Shown piece after piece: positions 62,101 to 64,000 of a stretch of 64,000 nt of DNA (its first letter is position 1; every line of letters starts with the position of its first letter). This DNA is from Capitella teleta (taxonomy: Eukaryota; Annelida; Polychaeta; Capitellidae). The DNA lies in contig KB310359.1 of assembly GCA_000328365.1 (NCBI GenBank), positions 33,281 through 97,280 on the forward strand. Reading direction: 5' to 3'. The position numbers were made by a program, and so were the translations under genes. The notes beneath the pieces were generated by a model. That model searched no databases. It was not told where the DNA came from and worked only from the letters and a program-made list of their open reading frames with translations.

Positions 62101-63673
62101 ATCACGTGATGCTTTTTTATTTCTCTGACATAACTAGATTCTTATTGAGCGCACTTCTACCGATATCACTGCCAAAGCCTAATTTTGGGTGCCAAAAGTT
62201 TGCTTTTTGGGCCTCTCATAGCATACGTGGACTAATTTGCATGCATCGATTCTAATAAAACTTGCCACAAACACAAAATAATCACGAATAATTCACATGT
62301 TTTCCCATTTTTATTAATGTTTAATCACCTGAAGAATTTTTTGGGCTTCATTTGATCATTTTATTATAATTCCATCATGGTGTTACAAACACATCAATTT
62401 TTCATTGCTTTGATGCGTTTATGAGAAAAAATATCGGATATATTCGTAAATGATTAATAATCTCTAAATTGATTTTAATTAGCGCGGAAATTAGGAGTTT
62501 GGGCATTTGTTTTACGAAATGCCAAAATCCGAATCACTCAAACTAAATTGGCGTCAGAGATGATTACGTAACTATCTGGGAAATTTAATGTTCGCATTTT
62601 CATCTGGAAATTAAGTTCATCTTCTGTAATAATAAATATTAAAGTTCTATAATAATAAAGTTCAACTTTCTGTGGTAACGTGTTCCATGATAGGCTGAGA
62701 AGTTTTCGAATGATTTAATGCTTCTCAAATACATTTACAACTGAGTCACCGATATGGTAATAAGTAGTTAATATTACTAGTAATTGCTCAGATGATTATT
62801 CAATTAATTAATGAATTATGCAGTCTCTCATATATAAATTATTAATTCTGGGATGGAATCTCGAGCAGTATATGTATGCTTAGATGTAAAATGACTCGAG
62901 GCGAAGCCGAGTTAAGTTATTCTGGCTCCAGAATCACGAGGTTAGTTTCATTTGAGCAGAAGCCTCGATTTCTTAGAACTTTTATGCTATACGTGACCAT
63001 CGGGGTTCGATTGCTCGTCAAATATTTGATTTCTCATCAACAGTCTGCTCAGAAAGATATGCAGACGCTGACTGATGGTCTTGTCGAGATTGACGCTCTG
63101 GCTGCTAAGGTCGCCTCACACTTTTGTGAAGACCCAGAAAAGTTCAAATTGGAAGAACATCTGAAAATATTCTGCACTTTCTGTGAACGTGTGCAAACGT
63201 GTCTGAAGGTTAGTAGCGAAAAACACAAAGGCATGCTTTATTGTGTGCGAGGAAAGCGAATTTAACAAATGTGACATCCAGTGTGGGGATAAATATAACG
63301 CAATATTTATTATCACTTTTCTTCGTTTGAAGGAGAATCAGCTAAGAAAAGAACAAGAAGAAAAAGCAGAACGACGTATAAAAGAAAAAGAAGAAGCCGC
63401 TGCGAAGAAATTACGTGAACACGGTCTCTATTATCACTATTGTTAGCAACGATTTAAAATGTCTGATGTTGTGACTGTCGTCTTTCAGAACAATTGCCGA
63501 GTTCTCCAGAAGTTGACGAAGAGAGCATGATTGTGGACACCATCCTGAAGGACATACGCAGCGGCAGAGGACACAGAACTCGTCGGTCTCAGCGGAGGAC
63601 GTCCTCGGTGCCAGCTCCCTTGGGTCGCGAGAGGGGTCCCATGGACCAACTGGCCGCGGTACTTTGCAGTTGA
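55817..63673 (+). CDS. INF2: Inverted formin 2 (actin-nucleating formin)
   Basis: Thirteen exons: 55817-56162, 59239-59354, 59431-59590, 59644-59899, 59957-60801, 60858-61000, 61050-61214, 61265-61522, 61582-61763, 61814-61937, 63044-63208, 63333-63423, 63489-63673. The phases agree and give 1011 residues. Residues 1-300 are the DID armadillo region; VSCVREVMNSKMGLEFLL and ALDNPNVVVKKQLYELLSAV match human INF2. FH1 (about 383-537) is proline-rich tandem repeat. FH2 (about 559-930) opens KMKTLNWTKIPNN and has NVNIFLKQFKMSNE and MGNFMNN...GFKMASLLKL. The tail MIVDTILKDIRSG (964-976) matches the INF2 WH2/DAD-like actin-binding motif. It assembles and severs actin filaments, in vertebrates at ER-mitochondria contacts. 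The start at 55817 has a good Kozak context; 55790 is an in-frame alternative. The C-terminal tail is much shorter than in vertebrates and lacks a CAAX box. Nine introns are 76 bp or less. Confidence 0.93.
56371..56580 (-). repeat. tRNA-derived SINE, copy 4 (headless, in INF2 intron 1)
   Basis: On the minus strand this copy has only the body and 3' part (complements of ATCCACCCAACCCTTTCGGG, AATCCCAAGGGTTCTCTATC and AATCATAACGCC). The tRNA-like head with the A- and B-boxes is missing, so it is an old or 5'-truncated copy. Confidence 0.7.
57087..57281 (-). other. Unrecognised coding-like remnant in INF2 intron 1
   Basis: A 64-codon minus-strand frame contains TSLIDEAAQVASKLSPYNIY and HASHREIESMYQFIDDVLEG, which reads like real protein rather than noise. 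I do not recognise the family. It has no splice sites or promoter I can see, and it is short, so it is probably a fragment of a mobile element or a dead gene. Confidence 0.3.
58079..58125. repeat. Inverted repeat, 11-bp perfect arms
   Basis: TTCTCAAATTG (58079-58089) pairs with CAATTTGAGAA (58115-58125) across a 25-base pyrimidine-rich loop. It is in INF2 intron 1 and is too short for a typical pre-miRNA. Confidence 0.5.
59031..59234. repeat. (TGAT/TGAC)n microsatellite abutting the INF2 exon 2 acceptor
   Basis: About 50 four-base units, TGAT with TGAC and CTAAC-type variants. The array runs to within four bases of the cag that ends the intron at 59238. The last 95 bases are nearly pure TGAT, the left part is mixed. 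Confidence 0.93.
60226..60690 (+). repeat. In-frame FH1 tandem repeat (PPPPPPPGGI units)
   Basis: About thirteen units of roughly 30 bases (GGAGGCATACCACCTCCTCC-like). Each encodes a proline run followed by GGIP, with S and L variants in some units. These proline tracts bind profilin-actin in formins. The units are similar enough for length change by unequal exchange. The glycine-rich and hydrophobic frames on the minus strand come only from this repeat. Confidence 0.9.
62017..62718. mobile_element. Mariner-like MITE, second copy (in INF2 intron 10)
   Basis: It begins CGAAGGTGGTTCGAAAAGTT, which matches the right end of the 22325-24130 element read backwards. It follows that element in inverse orientation: GAGCGCACTTCTACCGATAT, GGGCCTCTCATAGCA, TTTTTATTAATGTTTAATCA and CTGGGAAATTTAATG all have counterparts there. 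It has no minisatellite. The terminal repeats are worn and no clear TA duplication remains, so it is older or decaying faster. It makes up about 700 of the intron's 1106 bases. Confidence 0.72.
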
Positions 63674-63674
63674 G

Positions 63675-63703
63675 TGCGTTATGATGACTGAAGTGCGTTA
63701 TGA
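63675..63703 (+). promoter_or_regulatory. Paired dispersed 10-mer in the INF2 3' UTR
   Basis: Two exact TGCGTTATGA copies at 63675-63684 and 63694-63703, one base after the stop codon and 19 bases apart start to start. They belong to the dispersed family of thirteen copies described in the findings. Function unknown. Confidence 0.4.
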
Positions 63704-63798
63704 TTGTGCAATATACCGCCGTGGTATTATATCTGCATGTTGCATACATTGCGTTACTGCTTGTGGCCAATCTGTTGAAAAATTTAAAAAAGTAAAAA

Positions 63799-63804
63799 AT
63801 AAAA
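63799..63804 (+). terminator. Poly(A) signal candidate of INF2
   Basis: AATAAA in an A-rich run 126 bases after the stop. The run itself (several AAAAAGT units) makes the call less certain. A longer isoform could continue beyond the window. Confidence 0.4.
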
Positions 63805-64000
63805 AAGTAAAAAAGTAAAAATCTTCGTAAATAACCGATTCTTTGTTGGTTCTACTTCACTGGTCCCCAGGTCATATATATATGACACAGGCACACGCCG
63901 ATGACAGGTGGTATCTCATTGGCTGCTATTTATAGTAACAATTAGTCAACTGGTCGTATTCAGCAAATACTATGAATTCATTTTCCCTCGCCTTGTGAGC

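Overview
The window is nuclear DNA from a multicellular animal, most likely a marine invertebrate. Spliced genes with GT-AG introns encode animal families (INF2 formin, RBM41, an MTUS-type microtubule protein, a rhodopsin-class GPCR). Between them lies AT-rich sequence with LINE pieces, tRNA-derived SINEs, small DNA transposons and long microsatellites. I cannot place it more exactly. A J1-crystallin/SelJ-type gene and the SINE family would fit several invertebrate phyla. There are no prokaryotic features and I saw no retrovirus-like element.

Layout. 1-2111: no gene seen. 2112-6940: six-exon ADP-ribosylglycohydrolase-like (J1-crystallin/SelJ type) gene with TATA box and poly(A) signal. 6984-7914: short hAT transposon with a perfect 8-bp target duplication. 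9440-12105: RBM41, four exons; its first intron is mostly a Tigger-like element. 12450-14985: a SINE, then a decayed LINE on the minus strand. 15312-16652: intronless glycosyltransferase-like gene. 16.3-28.1 kb: gene-poor, with (ATT)n, a 50-base assembly gap beside (AAAT)n, an RTE-like LINE end, a mariner-like element carrying a 28-bp minisatellite, a SINE and a CR1-like LINE end. 28265-29344: peptide-type GPCR. 29.3-37.1 kb: no supported gene. 37177-52996: fifteen visible exons of a CAP-Gly + SxIP + MTUS coiled-coil microtubule plus-end protein. 55817-63804: INF2 formin, thirteen exons.

How the genes relate. All the host genes are on the plus strand, but nothing suggests co-regulation by an operon. 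The two large genes at the right both act on the cytoskeleton: one on microtubule plus ends, one on actin and its contact with microtubules. RBM41 belongs to the minor (U12-type) spliceosome in vertebrates. Introns are bimodal: many are 49-60 bp and the rest run from a few hundred bases to 3 kb, with several long ones swollen by transposons.

The most unusual signals are: (1) the CAP-Gly domain joined to an MTUS-family C-terminus in one phase-consistent gene; (2) thirteen exact copies of the 10-mer TGCGTTATGA/TCATAACGCA, often in close pairs, in introns, a 3' UTR and intergenic DNA; (3) two related mariner-like elements, one enlarged by a minisatellite; (4) a TGAT/TGAC repeat that directly forms the 3' splice-site region of an INF2 intron.
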